A stretch of 64,000 nucleotides of DNA from Wagnerdoeblera intermedia (GTDB lineage Bacteria; Pseudomonadota; Alphaproteobacteria; Rhodobacterales; Rhodobacteraceae): assembly GCF_042647465.1 (NCBI RefSeq), contig NZ_JBHRVN010000008.1; one strand, given 5' to 3'. The notes under the pieces are model-generated. The model had not been told where the DNA came from, made no database searches, and saw only the letters and a list, made by a program, of their open reading frames with translations. Made by a program: the position numbers and the translations under genes. Positions 16,836 through 25,771 of the stretch are shown here, piece by piece (within the stretch, counting starts at the first letter, position 1; the number at the start of each line of letters is the position of its first letter).

Positions 16836-18470
16836 TCAGGCGTTCCAGTTGCCGCGGCGGAAATCCATCGCGAAGGCCGGAGCCGCTTTCCAGTTCAGTT
16901 CCGACTTCATGCCGGTGAAGACGGCGTTCTGGTGCAACACGGTATAGACCGGGTCCTCACGCTCAGCGATTTCCAGCATGCGGCGGAAGGATTTGCGGCG
17001 CAGCTCGTGATCGGTTGAGGTCTCGAGCAGCACTGAGAGCTTGTTCAGCTCGTCGTTTTTCCACTCATGGTTCTGCTGCGCCTGGCCGTTGGGGCCAAAC
17101 TGGTTGACCATCGGCGTCACCGGGTCGTTCACCAGGTTCGAGGCCGACCAGTCGCGCACGCCGCGCTCACCTTCGCCGGCAAAGATCTGCGACCAGTTTT
17201 CCTTCATCTGGATCTGGATGTTCAGACCCGCCTGCTGCCACATCTCGGTCAGGACCTGGCCGGTGGCGGTCTGGTTGGTGTAGTAGTTGTTAAGCAGGAA
17301 ATAGGGGATCGCATCGCCCTTGTAGCCGGCCTGCTTCAGCAGATCGCGGGCGAGGTCGGGGTTATATTCCGGCACGGCCCAGTCTTCGATCAGCATGTTG
17401 GAGGCCGCATAGCTGTCAAACTGCAGACCCTTCGGCACTTCCGTCTGACCGGCCCAAAGCGCGTCAACAATGGCTTTGCGATCAATGGCATGGGTCATGG
17501 CGCGGCGCACCAGCGGGTTCGCCATGATCTCATTTTGCACGTTAAAGACCGAGACGCGGTGGTTCCAGATCGTCGAGGACTGCACCTCAAGACCCGGCGC
17601 ATTGGCGATGGTGGCGATCTGATCGGGCGGCAGGTCGCAGGCGAAGTCATATTCCCCCGAGAGAAGCCCGTTCACGCGGCTGGCCACTTCGGGCACTTCG
17701 ACAAAGCGGATGCGCTCGAGCGGCGGGCGGCCCGCCCAGTGCTCATCATGCGCCACCAGCGTCAGCGAGACATCGGGCTTATAGTCTTCGACCTTATAGG
17801 CCCCGGTGGTCACCGGTTTGCGCGCCCATTCGGCATAGGTCGGAGCCTCATCCCAGGCGCGTTTGGAGGTGATCTGCGAGCCTGCGGCGTAGAAACGACC
17901 CTCAAGGGTCACATCCGGCGTCGCGTTGTGGAAGCGCACGGTATAGCGGTCGATGACCTCCACCCCGCGCAGTGCGGGCCAGAGGCGGCGGCCGGTGCCG
18001 GGCACCGAAGCCGGAAGCTCTTTGTCGGTCTTGGGTTTGAAGTTTTCGGCATAGATGGTCTCGCCGCCGACCGGGCCGGTGCCTGCGAAAACGCGCTCGT
18101 CCGAGAAGGAGAAGGCCACATCTTCGGCGGTCATCTCATCGCCGTTGTGGAATTTCACGCCCTGACGCAGCTTCAGCTCGATGGTCTTATCGTCGATGCG
18201 CTTCCATTCGGTGGCAAGTTCGGGCACCGGACCCTGATTGCCCATCCAGTTGCGGCCGATCAGGCCTTCCCAGAGATTGGGATAGAAAATGCGCTCACCG
18301 ACGTTCGACTGCTCATGCCAGATGTCGAGCGTGTTGTTGTTCGAGATCTTTTGCACCGCGATGGTCAGCGAGCGGCGCTTGCCCTCGGCCATCAGGCGGC
18401 GCGGCAGGATCAGCGCACCGGCGGCAACACCACCGAAGAGCGGGAAGATTTGGCGACGATTGAATTGCAT
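16836..18470 (-). CDS. ABC importer substrate-binding protein, family 5, Tat-type signal
   Basis: A 544-residue periplasmic binding protein and the first gene of the acc-like operon. The N-terminus FNRRQIFPLFGGVAAGALILP is a twin-arginine signal, unlike the Sec signal of the first importer's binding protein, implying export after folding. Family-5 features include VKFHNGDEMTAEDVAFSFSDERVFAG and ATGQVLTEMWQQAGLNIQIQMKENWSQIF. The family binds peptides but also agrocinopines and other opines. The operon's phosphodiesterase, phosphatase and sugar isomerase-like genes point to a phosphodiester sugar ligand; this is inference. Confidence 0.92.
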   Translation of the reverse strand: MQFNRRQIFPLFGGVAAGALILPRRLMAEGKRRSLTIAVQKISNNNTLDIWHEQSNVGERIFYPNLWEGLIGRNWMGNQGPVPELATEWKRIDDKTIELKLRQGVKFHNGDEMTAEDVAFSFSDERVFAGTGPVGGETIYAENFKPKTDKELPASVPGTGRRLWPALRGVEVIDRYTVRFHNATPDVTLEGRFYAAGSQITSKRAWDEAPTYAEWARKPVTTGAYKVEDYKPDVSLTLVAHDEHWAGRPPLERIRFVEVPEVASRVNGLLSGEYDFACDLPPDQIATIANAPGLEVQSSTIWNHRVSVFNVQNEIMANPLVRRAMTHAIDRKAIVDALWAGQTEVPKGLQFDSYAASNMLIEDWAVPEYNPDLARDLLKQAGYKGDAIPYFLLNNYYTNQTATGQVLTEMWQQAGLNIQIQMKENWSQIFAGEGERGVRDWSASNLVNDPVTPMVNQFGPNGQAQQNHEWKNDELNKLSVLLETSTDHELRRKSFRRMLEIAEREDPVYTVLHQNAVFTGMKSELNWKAAPAFAMDFRRGNWNA

Positions 18471-18742
18471 GACAGCCCCTCATCAGAGCCCGGCCTTTGC
18501 CGTCCGGGCGATTGAGAGCCTTGTGACCCGGGCAGGTAACGCGGGCGCAGCAGTTTCGTGAAGAATTCGTGACCAAATCCCGCGCGCCTTTCAGGCGGCT
18601 TCATGAAGGCCGCTTTACTGCGGAAAGGCCCCCTCGCAGCAAATCACGCAGCACCCTCAGCGAATGGAAAGCCCGTGAGGCTTTGCCAAAGGTGCAGGGG
18701 CTTCGAAAAGGGCGCGGTCTCGCCCCGCCGCCTGGTGCCGGC

Positions 18743-19417
18743 TCAGTCCCTCTCCACCACAAACCGCCCGTTCGCCGTCAGCGGATCCACCCCCGCCGGG
18801 TCAGTCCAGATCCCGCCGAGCGTGCCGCTGGCCGCCGCACCGCCGGGGCCGCGAAAGTTGCCTGCGGCTTCAAGATGCACAGGTCCGCCGCTTTTCCCCG
18901 TTGCCAGATCCCCCGCGAAATGCGCGACCAGCGATCCCAGACGCCCGGGCCGGGCGATAATCTGATCGGCCACTCTCGCGCGGCTGTCAAAGCCCTGATC
19001 GCGGGCCGCGGCGGTGGTCAGCTCTCCGCTGAAAACCACCTCTGAGCCATCGATCGTGCCGCGGAAGTTGTGCATCCTGCCGCTCAGCGCCTGATGCTCT
19101 GTAGCGCGGGACGAGGCGGCCGCGAAATCCACGCTCATCTCCATCTCACCGCGCAGATGCCCCACGGGACTGGCACCGCGATGCAGTTCGGTCTCGGTCA
19201 GTCCGCTGTAAGAAGCGCGGCCGCTTTGGGGCATATCGGTGCTGAGATCCATTGCAAAGATCTCCTGAAAGCGCTGCTCAAAGGGGTCAACAGGCTGACG
19301 CCCCCCTGAGCCATAGCCCTGGCTGCCGCTCCCCCCCTCCCCTCCGCCGCCGCCCCCGCAGGCGGAAAGCGTCAGACAAAGAAACGGGGATAAGAGACGG
19401 AAAAAACGCTCTGCCAT
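18743..19417 (-). CDS. TbpB-like barrel lipoprotein
   Basis: A 224-residue predicted lipoprotein. The signal peptide ends in the lipobox LSAC, with Cys20 as lipid site, followed by a Gly-rich tether (GGGGGGEGGSGSQG). The C-terminal half (HNFRGTIDGSEVVFSGELTT, AAGNFRGPGGAAASGTLGGIWTD, final GRFVVERD) resembles the small beta-barrel of transferrin-binding-protein-B-like lipoproteins common in Rhodobacteraceae. No TonB receptor or Slam gene lies nearby. It is monocistronic by appearance. Iron or haem binding is not shown by the sequence; an alternative is a generic surface lipoprotein. Confidence 0.7.
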   Translation of the reverse strand: MAERFFRLLSPFLCLTLSACGGGGGGEGGSGSQGYGSGGRQPVDPFEQRFQEIFAMDLSTDMPQSGRASYSGLTETELHRGASPVGHLRGEMEMSVDFAAASSRATEHQALSGRMHNFRGTIDGSEVVFSGELTTAAARDQGFDSRARVADQIIARPGRLGSLVAHFAGDLATGKSGGPVHLEAAGNFRGPGGAAASGTLGGIWTDPAGVDPLTANGRFVVERD

Positions 19418-19772
19418 GGCCTGCCTTCTCTGTGAAAAAGGTCTGGCAGCCCGGTTTCTTCCAAAGCTGCCAGACCCCTGCTCTGCCCTGCCTGAGACCG
19501 CTGCGGAGTGAGTGCCTCAGGCCTGAGACTGACAGCCAAAAGGTTTATAATTCGTTACTTTAATAAAATTCGAAGCTTTACGACGACTTTCGCCACGCGC
19601 TCAGCAGCGGGGCACCTGCAGGGCCGCCTGCCAAAGCACAGCAAGCAACTCTCGCCGCCACCAAAGGGAAAAGGCTGCAACTTATCGGGTTTTCAACCGT
19701 TAAGAGTGGTGTAACCCGGCTCTGCGGTGCGGTTCTTTGTGCTGAATGGAGCCCAGAGAGGAGATCCCTGAG
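19418..19772. other. Divergent intergenic region, no gene seen
   Basis: This 355-base stretch separates the minus-strand lipoprotein gene from the plus-strand membrane protein gene. It holds an AT-rich island around 19545-19590, suited to promoters, and a perfect palindrome CTCAGGCCTGAG at 19516-19527. I see no open frame with a ribosome site and no RNA gene. Confidence 0.5.
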
Positions 19773-20210
19773 GTGTATTCAGCCCGTGTTTCGCCGCGAA
19801 GACCACGCTCTGTGCATCCGCTCCACAGTCTGGTGCTGGCCTTCTTTTTCCCGCTGTTTCTGGCTACGCTGATTGCCGATATCGGCTATGCCCGGACCTA
19901 TGAGATCCAATGGTCCAATTTCGCCGAATGGCTCAATGCGGCGGGGCTGGTCTTTGGTGGCCTCGCTCTGCTGGCCGCGCTGATCAGCTACGCCCTGCGG
20001 CGCGGCACCCCCGGGGCGCGACGCGTGCTCTGGTATGGGCTGATCCTGCTCGCCGCTTGGGGGACCGGGCTTTACAATGCCTTTATCCACGCCCGGGATG
20101 CCTGGGGCATCATGCCGGATGCGATCTGGTGGTCGGCCATTTCGGCGGCGCTCGCGCTGGTGGCGTCGGTGATTGGCTGGCGCGGCTTTTCCGATGGGGA
20201 GACGTTCTGA
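19773..20210 (+). CDS. DUF2231 membrane protein
   Basis: A small inner-membrane protein with four predicted helices. It opens with the DUF2231 pattern HPLHSLVLAFFFPLFLATLIADI and continues with AGLVFGGLALLAALISY, LWYGLILLAAWGTGLYNAF and WWSAISAALALVASVIGW. The GTG at 19773 has AGGAG 9 bases upstream; the frame also opens at ATG 19746 but that start would place the ribosome site inside the gene. Its stop shares a base with the start of the sorbosone dehydrogenase gene, a pairing that suggests a membrane partner, possibly for electron transfer. No biochemical role is established for the family. Confidence 0.85.
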   Translation: MYSARVSPRRPRSVHPLHSLVLAFFFPLFLATLIADIGYARTYEIQWSNFAEWLNAAGLVFGGLALLAALISYALRRGTPGARRVLWYGLILLAAWGTGLYNAFIHARDAWGIMPDAIWWSAISAALALVASVIGWRGFSDGETF

Positions 20211-21493
20211 TGCGCGGGTTTCTCATCCTCACGACGACGCTTGCCACGCTCAGCACCGCGGGCCTTGCACAGACCGCTCAGACCGGCCCGTCTCCGACCC
20301 TGCCGGCCCCGCATCAAAGCCTGGTGCCACAGATGACCATCCCCCGCCCGGCCGGATGGGAAGGGGCACTGCCGCAGGTGCCGCCGGGCTATAGCATCAG
20401 CGCCATTGCCACCGGACTGAAAATCCCGCGCCAGATCCTCGTGCTGCCCAATGGCGATCTTCTGGTCGCCGAGGGCAAGGGCCAGGGCGCTCCGGCGCTG
20501 CGCCCGAAAGATGTGATCGCAGGCTTTATCAAATCCCTCGGCAAAAGCCCCGAGCCGGGCGGCGACCGCCTGACCCTGCTGCGCGACGCCGACGGCGACG
20601 GCGCCTATGAGCTGCAGACGGTCTTTGCGGAGGATCTGAACTCACCCTACGGGCTGGCCTGGTCCGAGGGCAATATCTGGGTCGCCAATCAGGATGCGGT
20701 GGTGCGCTTTGATTATACCGAAGGCCAGACCGAAGCCGCAGGCCCGCCTGAGACGCTGACCCTGCTGCCGTCAGAAATCAATCACCACTGGACGAAAGCC
20801 ATGGCGATCAGCCCGGACGGCTCGTTTTTGTATGTGGGGATCGGCTCCAACAGCAATATCACCGAGCGCGGCATGATGGCGGAAGAAAACCGCGCCATGG
20901 TCTGGGAGATCGATACCGCCACCGGTCGCCACCGCCCCTATGCCACGGGGCTGCGCAATCCCACCGCGCTGACCTTTCGTCCGGGCAGTGAAACGCTCTG
21001 GGCCGTGGTGAATGAGCGCGATGAGATCGGCCCGGATCTGGTGCCGGATTATCTGACCTCTGTTCAGGACGGCGGCTTTTACGGCTGGCCATGGAGCTAT
21101 TGGGGCCAGAATATCGACCGCCGCGCGAAGCCGGAAAACCCCGAAAAAGTGGCCAGCGCCCTGACGCCTGATTATGCGCTCGGGGCCCATGTGGCCGCCC
21201 TTGGCGTCGATTTCTCGGACCCGGTGATGGGGCCCCAGTTTGCTGAAGGGGCTTTTGTGGGCATGCACGGAAGCTGGAACCGAAAAGACCCGGTCGGCTA
21301 TAAGGTGGTCTTTGTGCCTTTCAGCGGCGGGAAGCCTGCGGGCGATCCGGTGGATGTGGTGATGGGCTTTCTGACCGATGATGGCCGCGCCCGGGGGCGT
21401 CCGGTGGGGGTCACTGTCGATCCCCGCGGCGCACTTCTGATCGCAGATGACCTCTCCAATGCGATATGGCGGGTGACACCCTCCGCCCCGTAA
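20210..21493 (+). CDS. PQQ-type sorbosone/glucose dehydrogenase family protein
   Basis: A 427-residue exported beta-propeller protein. The signal peptide MRGFLILTTTLATLSTAGLAQ is cleaved probably after LAQ. GYSISAIATGLKIPRQILVLPNGDLLVAEG, DLNSPYGLAW, ATGLRNPTALTF and GSWNRKDPVGYKVVFVPF are typical of the L-sorbosone dehydrogenase/soluble aldose dehydrogenase family, which uses PQQ in the periplasm. The frame is open about 300 bases further upstream, but only the ATG at 20210 gives a signal peptide. It is coupled to the DUF2231 gene. Substrate is unknown. Confidence 0.88.
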   Translation: MRGFLILTTTLATLSTAGLAQTAQTGPSPTLPAPHQSLVPQMTIPRPAGWEGALPQVPPGYSISAIATGLKIPRQILVLPNGDLLVAEGKGQGAPALRPKDVIAGFIKSLGKSPEPGGDRLTLLRDADGDGAYELQTVFAEDLNSPYGLAWSEGNIWVANQDAVVRFDYTEGQTEAAGPPETLTLLPSEINHHWTKAMAISPDGSFLYVGIGSNSNITERGMMAEENRAMVWEIDTATGRHRPYATGLRNPTALTFRPGSETLWAVVNERDEIGPDLVPDYLTSVQDGGFYGWPWSYWGQNIDRRAKPENPEKVASALTPDYALGAHVAALGVDFSDPVMGPQFAEGAFVGMHGSWNRKDPVGYKVVFVPFSGGKPAGDPVDVVMGFLTDDGRARGRPVGVTVDPRGALLIADDLSNAIWRVTPSAP

Positions 21494-21501
21494 AATCAGC
21501 G

Positions 21502-21530
21502 CTCCCCCGCCGGCCCATAAGGCGGGGGAG
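21502..21530. terminator. Bidirectional hairpin between convergent genes
   Basis: A perfect 10-bp stem CTCCCCCGCC / GGCGGGGGAG encloses GGCCCATAA between the convergent dehydrogenase and reductase genes. The flanking T-runs are poor on both sides, so termination strength is uncertain, but place and symmetry fit a shared terminator. Confidence 0.6.
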
Positions 21531-21536
21531 CCGCTT

Positions 21537-22649
21537 TCACAGCGTCAAAAGCACCTTCCGGCCGCCCGCAAGACGGCGGATGTCACTAAGCCGCGCGGGG
21601 TTGAGAAGATCCTGCAGCGTAATCTCTTCGACGTAGCGGGTGCGGAACACCCCGCGAATGCCGTCGCGCACGCGGCGGCGGAAACCGGCAATCTTTTCAG
21701 GCGGCAGAGTGGCCAGGTGGTTCATCATCAGCCAGCCGCTCACACTCCAGGCAGAGCCAAAGCCGCGCGGGATCTCAATCGGCCCCGGCGTCAGCCCGCC
21801 GTAGATGCAGACCTGCTTCAGGCGGCGCGAGCCGTAGATATCATAAGCCTCCGGCGGCGGGGCATAGACCTCTTCCATCGCCGCCAGAATCCGCCCCGCA
21901 AGGCTGCCGCCGCCAATGGCATCAAAGGCAAGCGTGGCATCGGTCTCAGCGACCAGAGCCGCCAGAGCCTGATGGAAATCCGGGGCCGAACTGTCGAGGG
22001 CATAGCGCACCCCCTCAGCCAGCAGCGCATCGCGCGAGGCGGCGGAGCGCAGGATATTGATGAGGGGGATGCCCTCTTCTTCGCAAAGCCGCTCCAGCAT
22101 CCGGCCAAGGCTTGAAGCCGCAGCGGTGTGGATCATGGCCGAATGGCCGTAGCGGCGCATGGTATCCACCATGCAGAGCGCCGTCATCGGGTTCACAAAG
22201 CTCGAAGCCGCCTCCGCGGCGGGAAAGCCCGCGCCAAGGAAGATACAGTCCTCCGGACGGGCCAGACGGTGCTGACCAAAGGCCGCGCCGCCAAAGACCG
22301 CCGCCGTCTCTCCGACCAGGGCCTGCGACTGCGGCCCCGCCGCAATCACCACCCCGGCCCCCTCCAGCCCCGGCGCAATGGAAAGGTTCAATCGGCGCTG
22401 GTGGAGTTTTACCAGCGCTTCGGGCAGCGGGATGTTGATCGCATCGCCGTCCGGAACCGCCAGCGCCGGGTCGCCGCCCGCCAGCAGCAGGTTCAGATCG
22501 GTCGGATTGACCGGGGCGGCCTGCATCTGCACCACCACCTCATCACGCTCCGGGGCGCGGATCTCCTCGGTCTCAAGGCTGAGGCGGATCTGCCCCCCCT
22601 CTGTCAGGCGCGACCGCAGGCTCAGACTTTTCAGCGGAAAAACAGCCAT
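21537..22649 (-). CDS. MDR-family zinc-independent alcohol dehydrogenase/quinone reductase-like
   Basis: A 370-residue medium-chain reductase. The N-domain has EVVVQMQAAPVNPTDLNLLLAG and APGLEGAGVVIAAG; the nucleotide-binding half has HTAAASSLGRMLERLCEEEGIPLINILRS. The Cys/His zinc ligands of alcohol dehydrogenases are absent, as in quinone oxidoreductases and enoyl reductases. The start was set at ATG 22649, which has GAGGGGGAT upstream and lies 10 bases after the SDR gene; a longer open frame reaches into the SDR gene and is not credible. It is third in an operon with a beta-oxidation enzyme. Confidence 0.85.
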   Translation of the reverse strand: MAVFPLKSLSLRSRLTEGGQIRLSLETEEIRAPERDEVVVQMQAAPVNPTDLNLLLAGGDPALAVPDGDAINIPLPEALVKLHQRRLNLSIAPGLEGAGVVIAAGPQSQALVGETAAVFGGAAFGQHRLARPEDCIFLGAGFPAAEAASSFVNPMTALCMVDTMRRYGHSAMIHTAAASSLGRMLERLCEEEGIPLINILRSAASRDALLAEGVRYALDSSAPDFHQALAALVAETDATLAFDAIGGGSLAGRILAAMEEVYAPPPEAYDIYGSRRLKQVCIYGGLTPGPIEIPRGFGSAWSVSGWLMMNHLATLPPEKIAGFRRRVRDGIRGVFRTRYVEEITLQDLLNPARLSDIRRLAGGRKVLLTL

Positions 22650-22659
22650 CACATCCCCC

Positions 22660-23436
22660 TCACAGCGCTGAATAGCCGCCGTCCACCGCAAGCGTCTGCC
22701 CGGTAATATGGTCAGAAGCCCGGGAGGCGAAAAGCAGGACCGGACCGGCCAGATCCTGCTCTGCCCCAAGCCGGCCACGCGGGGTATGAGCCAGAAGCGC
22801 CGCCTCATGCTGATCGACGGTGCCTTTGGTCATCTTTGAGACGAAATAGCCGGGCGCGATCGCGTTCACCGTCACGCCCCGGCTGCCCCATTCCGCCGCC
22901 ATGGCGCGGGTCAGACTGATCACGCCGCCCTTTGAGGCATTATAGGCCACCGTCCCCTCCATGGAGAGCAGGTTTCCCGTCAGACCCGTCACGGAGGCGA
23001 TATTCACAATCCGCCCGTAGCCCTGAGGCAGCATGGCGCGGCGCGCCACCTCGCGGCTGAGCGTGAAGACCGCATCGAGGTTCAGCGCCATGACCTTGCG
23101 CCAGCCCTCATCGGGATAGTCCTCCGCCGGGGCGCCCCAGGTGGTGCCGGCATTGTTCACCAAGATCTCGATCCGCCCGGTCAGGGTCAGGGCGGCCTCG
23201 GTGATCGCCCCCGCCGCTGCCGGATCGGACTGATCGCAAACAAGCGTCAGCGCGCGGATGCCCTCGGCCGCAAGTTCCGCGCGTGCGGCATCCAGCTCCG
23301 CCGCTTTGCGCGCGGTCAGCACAAGGCTGGCCCCCTGCTGACCAAGCGCACGCGCCATCTGAAACCCGATGCCACGCGAGCCGCCGGTGACAATCGCCAC
23401 CTGGCCCGTCAGATCAAACAGCCCGGCCGCCGTCAT
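22660..23436 (-). CDS. SDR-family oxidoreductase
   Basis: A 258-residue classical short-chain dehydrogenase. Cofactor motif VTGGSRGIGFQMA, NNAGTTWG, catalytic Ser in NIASVTGLTG and YNASKGG (Tyr/Lys) are complete, with the final LAVDGGYSAL. The sequence after the glycine motif has TARKAAEL, which leans to NADP(H). The start overlaps the stop of the FadJ-like gene (ATGA). It probably oxidises or reduces a hydroxyacyl or ring alcohol intermediate. Confidence 0.92.
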   Translation of the reverse strand: MTAAGLFDLTGQVAIVTGGSRGIGFQMARALGQQGASLVLTARKAAELDAARAELAAEGIRALTLVCDQSDPAAAGAITEAALTLTGRIEILVNNAGTTWGAPAEDYPDEGWRKVMALNLDAVFTLSREVARRAMLPQGYGRIVNIASVTGLTGNLLSMEGTVAYNASKGGVISLTRAMAAEWGSRGVTVNAIAPGYFVSKMTKGTVDQHEAALLAHTPRGRLGAEQDLAGPVLLFASRASDHITGQTLAVDGGYSAL

Positions 23437-25532
23437 TTCGATGCCTCATTCAGCGCGGCAAAACCGCGCCCCTCAGCCGTCAGCCGCAAGATCAGCGGCG
23501 CAACCTCCCAGGCCCAGCCGTGATGGCCTTCGGCAAATTGCCCCATGCGCGCCGCGACCTGCGGCAGCCCGACCCGATCGGCGTAAAACATCGGCCCGCC
23601 CCGGAAGCGCGGGAAGCCGTAGCCGTTCATCCAGACCGTATCGATGTCCAGCGGGCGCGCGGCGATCCCCTCTTCGAGGATACGCGCACCTTCATTGGTC
23701 AGCGCATAGAGGCAGCGTTCGACGATTTCCTCATCGCTGATCTCGCGGCGGGTCAGCCCGAGGCGGGCGGATTCTGCGAGGATCATCGCCTCGACCTCCG
23801 GGTCGGTCTGCGGCTTTGCGCCGGCCCCCTCATAGATGTAATAGCCGCGCCCGGTCTTCTGACCAAACCAGCCCTTCTCGCAGATCAGATCGGGGATGCG
23901 CGAATAGGGGCGATCGGGCTGCTCAATAGCGCGGCGTTTGCGGATGTTCCAGCCGATGTCCTGACCGGCCAGATCCATGGTGCGCAAAGGCCCCATGGCC
24001 ATGCCCCACCGCTCCATCGCGCCATCGACCTGAGCGGGCAGAGCGCCCTCCTCCAGCAGCAGATAGGCCTGGCGGAGATATTCCTCAAACATGCGGTTGC
24101 CGATGAAGCCGTCGCAGACGCCGGCCACCACACCCACCTTGCGGATCTGACGCGCAAAGCCCATCACCGTGGCCAGGGTCTGTGCCGAGGTTTTTGCCCC
24201 GCGCACCACCTCCAGGAGTTTCATCAGATTGGCCGGGCTGAAGAAATGCAGCCCCACCACATCCTCAGGCCGCGCCGTGAAAGCCGCGATCTGATCGACA
24301 TCAAGGGTTGAGGTATTAGAGGCCAGAATGGTGCCCGGATCGGCCAGACGGTCGAGCGTTTTAAAGACCTGCTCCTTCACGCTCATCTCTTCAAAGACCG
24401 CCTCGATCACCAGGTCATGGCCTTTGATATCGGCAAAATCGCTGCTGTAGCTCAGGGCTGCGATCTGCGCCGCAGCCGCCGCTTCCGACACACGGCCCCG
24501 GTCTCGGTTGCGCAGAATGGTGGCTTCCGACTGCGCCCGCGCCCGCTCCAGCGCTTCGGGCTTCAGGTCGATGACCCTGGCCTGCAGCCCTGCCTGCACG
24601 ATCGCCAGCGAAATGCCGATCCCCATAGTCCCCGCGCCGATCACCGCCACCCGCGCAATCGGCGCGGCGCTCAGGGCCGGATCAAGCCCCGGCACCCGCG
24701 CCACGGCGCGTTCCGCGCCAAAGGCATAGCGCAAAGCCCGCGCCGGTTCTGAGACCAGCAGCGCGTCAAAGAGACGGTATTCCTCAGCCAGCGCCTGATC
24801 AAAATCAGGCCCCTGCCCGGCCGCGACAGCGGCAATCGCCGCCTCAACGGCAGGCCGCAGACCGGGGTTCTGCGGTCTGGCCCGCAGCGCGGCGATGGCC
24901 TCCTCAAGACCTTCATCGTTCAGGGGCAGATCGCGCGGGCGGCGGCGGCCCTTTGCGGCAAGGCTTTCGGCAAAGGCCAGGGCCTCAGCCCGCAGATCCC
25001 CTCCGGTCAGCGCATCGGCGAGACCTGCCTCCAGTGCCTCGGCTGCGCTGATGGTGCGACCCGCCGCAATCCACTCCAGCCCGCGCACCGCGCCCACCAG
25101 ACGCGGCAGACGCTGGGTGCCACCCGCGCCGGGGATCAGACCGAGGCTCACTTCCGGCAGCGCAAAACGCGCGTCCTTTGCCGCGACGCGGTAATCGCAG
25201 CCAAGCGCCACCTCCAGCCCGCCGCCAAGCGCCGAGCCCTGGATGGCCGCCACCAGCGGCAGACGGCAGGCATCAAGCCGCGCAATCAGCGCCCGGATCG
25301 GCCCGCCCACTTCAGCCGCATTGCGGTCGAACTCAGAGATATCCGCCCCCGCCGAAAACATCTTCCCGTCCGAGGCCAGAACGATCGCCTTCACGCCAGG
25401 CTGCGCTTCGAGAGCATCGAGTTCGGCAGCTATTCCCTGAGGGATGCCCGCCGTGGCGGAGATCGGATTAAGCGGCGGATTGGAAAAAACGATCAACCCG
25501 ATGTCGTTCACGATCTGACTGGAAACCGGCAT
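23433..25532 (-). CDS. Bifunctional enoyl-CoA hydratase / 3-hydroxyacyl-CoA dehydrogenase (FadJ-like)
   Basis: A 699-residue beta-oxidation enzyme. The N-terminal crotonase domain (about 1-190) keeps both catalytic Glu residues, in ALGGGLEVALGCD and FALPEVSLGLIPGAGGTQRLP, with the oxyanion segment MFSAGADI. The dehydrogenase starts near residue 290 with VIGAGTMGIGISLAI and has LHFFSPANLMKLLEVV. It thus does two successive steps of the cycle. No thiolase gene was found in the window. It heads the minus-strand operon and is divergent from the GntR-type regulator, with a candidate operator between them. Confidence 0.93.
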   Translation of the reverse strand: MPVSSQIVNDIGLIVFSNPPLNPISATAGIPQGIAAELDALEAQPGVKAIVLASDGKMFSAGADISEFDRNAAEVGGPIRALIARLDACRLPLVAAIQGSALGGGLEVALGCDYRVAAKDARFALPEVSLGLIPGAGGTQRLPRLVGAVRGLEWIAAGRTISAAEALEAGLADALTGGDLRAEALAFAESLAAKGRRRPRDLPLNDEGLEEAIAALRARPQNPGLRPAVEAAIAAVAAGQGPDFDQALAEEYRLFDALLVSEPARALRYAFGAERAVARVPGLDPALSAAPIARVAVIGAGTMGIGISLAIVQAGLQARVIDLKPEALERARAQSEATILRNRDRGRVSEAAAAAQIAALSYSSDFADIKGHDLVIEAVFEEMSVKEQVFKTLDRLADPGTILASNTSTLDVDQIAAFTARPEDVVGLHFFSPANLMKLLEVVRGAKTSAQTLATVMGFARQIRKVGVVAGVCDGFIGNRMFEEYLRQAYLLLEEGALPAQVDGAMERWGMAMGPLRTMDLAGQDIGWNIRKRRAIEQPDRPYSRIPDLICEKGWFGQKTGRGYYIYEGAGAKPQTDPEVEAMILAESARLGLTRREISDEEIVERCLYALTNEGARILEEGIAARPLDIDTVWMNGYGFPRFRGGPMFYADRVGLPQVAARMGQFAEGHHGWAWEVAPLILRLTAEGRGFAALNEASK

Positions 25533-25695
25533 GGATACCCCCTGTTTGCAGACGGCAGGGTGAGCCCTTTACAGCGGAAACACACCGCCCTCAGCCACGC
25601 AGGCGCGCAGCGCTCTCCCCCCGCCCGAGCGGTGATGGCGCCGCCACCCCCCTCCGGGCAACGGCGAATTGCCCCAAGCGTTAGCGGAAGTTCAA

Positions 25696-25706
25696 TTGTC
25701 CAACAA
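25696..25706. promoter_or_regulatory. Candidate GntR/FCD operator TTGTCCAACAA
   Basis: A perfect dyad TTGT-CCA-ACAA sits in the divergent region between the FadJ-like operon and the GntR gene. It fits the t-n-GT-n-AC-n-a pattern of FadR/FCD-type regulators. It could control both directions. Confidence 0.5.
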
Positions 25707-25771
25707 GCGCAGTTTCGCAGCCGCAGCCCCCGTGATAGGATGGGAACATCCGGCTGAGGGAGCCTCTGTGC

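Noticed and set aside
17067..18515. 482-codon plus-strand frame over the second binding-protein gene
   Set aside because: Antisense shadow of a well-supported family-5 binding protein; its translation matches no family and is rich in Arg, His and Gly.
19910..20209. 100-codon N-terminal extension of the sorbosone dehydrogenase frame
   Set aside because: It overlaps the DUF2231 gene, is Arg-rich, and would bury the signal peptide that begins at 20210.
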